From positions 892,001 through 956,000 of the forward strand of contig NZ_CP098323.1 of assembly GCF_023657595.1 (NCBI RefSeq): 64,000 nucleotides of DNA, written 5' to 3'. Below are positions 63,238 through 64,000 of the stretch, piece by piece. The stretch comes from Cytobacillus firmus (lineage in GTDB: Bacteria; Bacillota; Bacilli; Bacillales; Cytobacillaceae). How positions within the stretch are numbered: position 1 is the stretch's first letter; each line of letters begins with the position of its first letter. The notes beneath the pieces were generated by a model that saw only the letters and a list, made by a program, of their open reading frames with translations, was not told where the DNA came from and searched no databases. A program made the position numbers and the translations under genes.

Positions 63238-63843
63238 ATGGGATCCAGAGTGATGCATAGCATAATCAACAATGAAATTGCTTCCAGAATGAAAATAGAG
63301 AACAAAGCAGCATTTTTACTTGGAGGAATAGCGCCTGACGCTGTTTCTCCCAAAGATACTTCCCATTTTTACAAAGGGAATACGGATGATTACACGCGAA
63401 GAATAGATTATAAGAGTTTCCTTGATAAATACAGGAGCAAAAGTCATTCACCTTACATCCTCGGCTATTACACCCACTTAATTGCAGACCATGTCTGGCT
63501 GACAGGCTTCTATCTTCCCTGGCTGAAAAACAGAATGGAAAAAGATGAGGAAGTCTTTACCCGCTATCATAATGATTTTCGCCTATGTAATGCAAAGCTG
63601 TCTGAACATTACGGCCAAGTTAGATTTGAGATGAAAAATGTAAATGTTCCAAATTTAGATGAGGTTTCTGCCGATCAAGTCAGTGCTTTCATACCTTATG
63701 TTTTAAAAGACTTTGAATATGATAAAAGCGATGCTGAAAAGCCCCTTGAAGTGTTTACATTCCAACAGATCATCGGCTACGTGGAAGCATCCGTGGAGCT
63801 GGGGGCTGCCGAGTTAAAGAAACTTTCAATTGTAAAAAACTGA
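63238..63843 (+). CDS. Zinc-dependent phospholipase C-like domain protein
   Basis: A 201-residue cytosolic protein. MGSRVMHSIINNEIASRM and LGGIAPDAVSPKDTSHFY supply Trp/His/Asp-like metal positions at the N-terminus, and LGYYTHLIADHVW provides the central HxxxDH motif typical of the bacterial zinc-PLC/S1-P1-related family (zn_dep_PLPC). No signal peptide is seen, unlike secreted PLC enzymes, so the role is probably in the cytosol and unknown. AAGGGGGAGAAG precedes the ATG. It follows the thioesterase gene closely. Confidence 0.8.
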   Translation: MGSRVMHSIINNEIASRMKIENKAAFLLGGIAPDAVSPKDTSHFYKGNTDDYTRRIDYKSFLDKYRSKSHSPYILGYYTHLIADHVWLTGFYLPWLKNRMEKDEEVFTRYHNDFRLCNAKLSEHYGQVRFEMKNVNVPNLDEVSADQVSAFIPYVLKDFEYDKSDAEKPLEVFTFQQIIGYVEASVELGAAELKKLSIVKN

Positions 63844-64000
63844 CTCCTTATATCTTCCTATCCTGCAAGGATAATTGAACCTTTTTACACACCATCATCT
63901 AGTAAAATAGACTTAAATTTCAGAATATTAACTCTTATTTCTTGATTATCCTTTTCCTTCCTCTTAAGTTAGACGTGTAGAACCTAACTGAAGGAGGAAG
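63844..64000 (+). other. End of window, likely leader of the next gene
   Basis: No ORF is visible. The last bases, GAAGGAGGAAG, are a strong ribosome site, so a plus-strand gene probably starts just beyond the window. Confidence 0.5.

Overview
This 64 kb window is chromosomal DNA of a spore-forming member of the Bacillaceae, probably of the Cytobacillus/Mesobacillus/Bacillus firmus type. The reasons are strong AGGAGG-type ribosome sites, frequent TTG starts, a T-box leader, a spore-germination receptor operon, a complete lia operon, a PhoX-Tat cassette, HemAT, YfkN and many genes with clear Bacillus subtilis relatives. The genus is an inference from gene content. No rRNA, tRNA, prophage, CRISPR array or intact transposase gene was seen.

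Layout. 1-9.4 kb: end of a methionine aminopeptidase gene, a T-box-controlled tyrosyl-tRNA synthetase, a quinone-oxidoreductase-like protein, a lactonase-type Pgl, a Cys-His-Asp hydrolase/transferase, an RsbR-like STAS protein and the methionine-salvage pair mtnK-mtnA. 9.4-22.4 kb: two paralogous secreted subtilases on opposite strands flank a class II aldolase, a CoA-disulfide-reductase-like flavoprotein, an MFS exporter, an alanine symporter and a phoX-tatA-tatC operon; a zinc alcohol dehydrogenase follows. 22.5-34.7 kb: an orphan membrane histidine kinase, HemAT, the large secreted nucleotidase YfkN, an InhA metalloprotease, a YfmL-type RNA helicase and an amidase. 35-41 kb: a Rieske oxidoreductase and a germinant receptor operon in the order D-B-A-C. 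41-46.5 kb: a transsulfuration enzyme, an Fpg-like glycosylase, an RraA-like protein, a VanW protein and several small membrane proteins, one of them resembling an M50 protease without its catalytic glutamate.

46.5-50.8 kb: a 636 bp gene-free stretch packed with hairpins leads into liaI-liaH-liaF-liaS-liaR, with a recognisable LiaR box and promoter. 50.9-57.3 kb: a cation diffusion facilitator, a TspO-like protein, a gene-free repeat region, then a sigma-54 activator followed by a near-consensus -24/-12 promoter, a class III aminotransferase and a YjiH-type membrane protein; these last three probably form one SigL-controlled catabolic unit. 57.4-64 kb: a SpoVB-like flippase, a TrkA-C membrane protein, a CorA-like transporter, a TetR-controlled reductase, an acyl-CoA thioesterase and a zinc phospholipase-C-like protein.

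The least explained signals are non-coding. Two copies of a roughly 120 nt stem-loop repeat (between tatA and tatC, and upstream of liaI) have swapped both sides of a four-base-pair block, which points to selection on structure. Beside the second copy lie a nested hairpin and a 170 nt three-hairpin region with a possible 10 bp pseudoknot. These could be remnants of a TnpB/IS200-IS605-type element with its omega RNA, or an unrecognised structured RNA.
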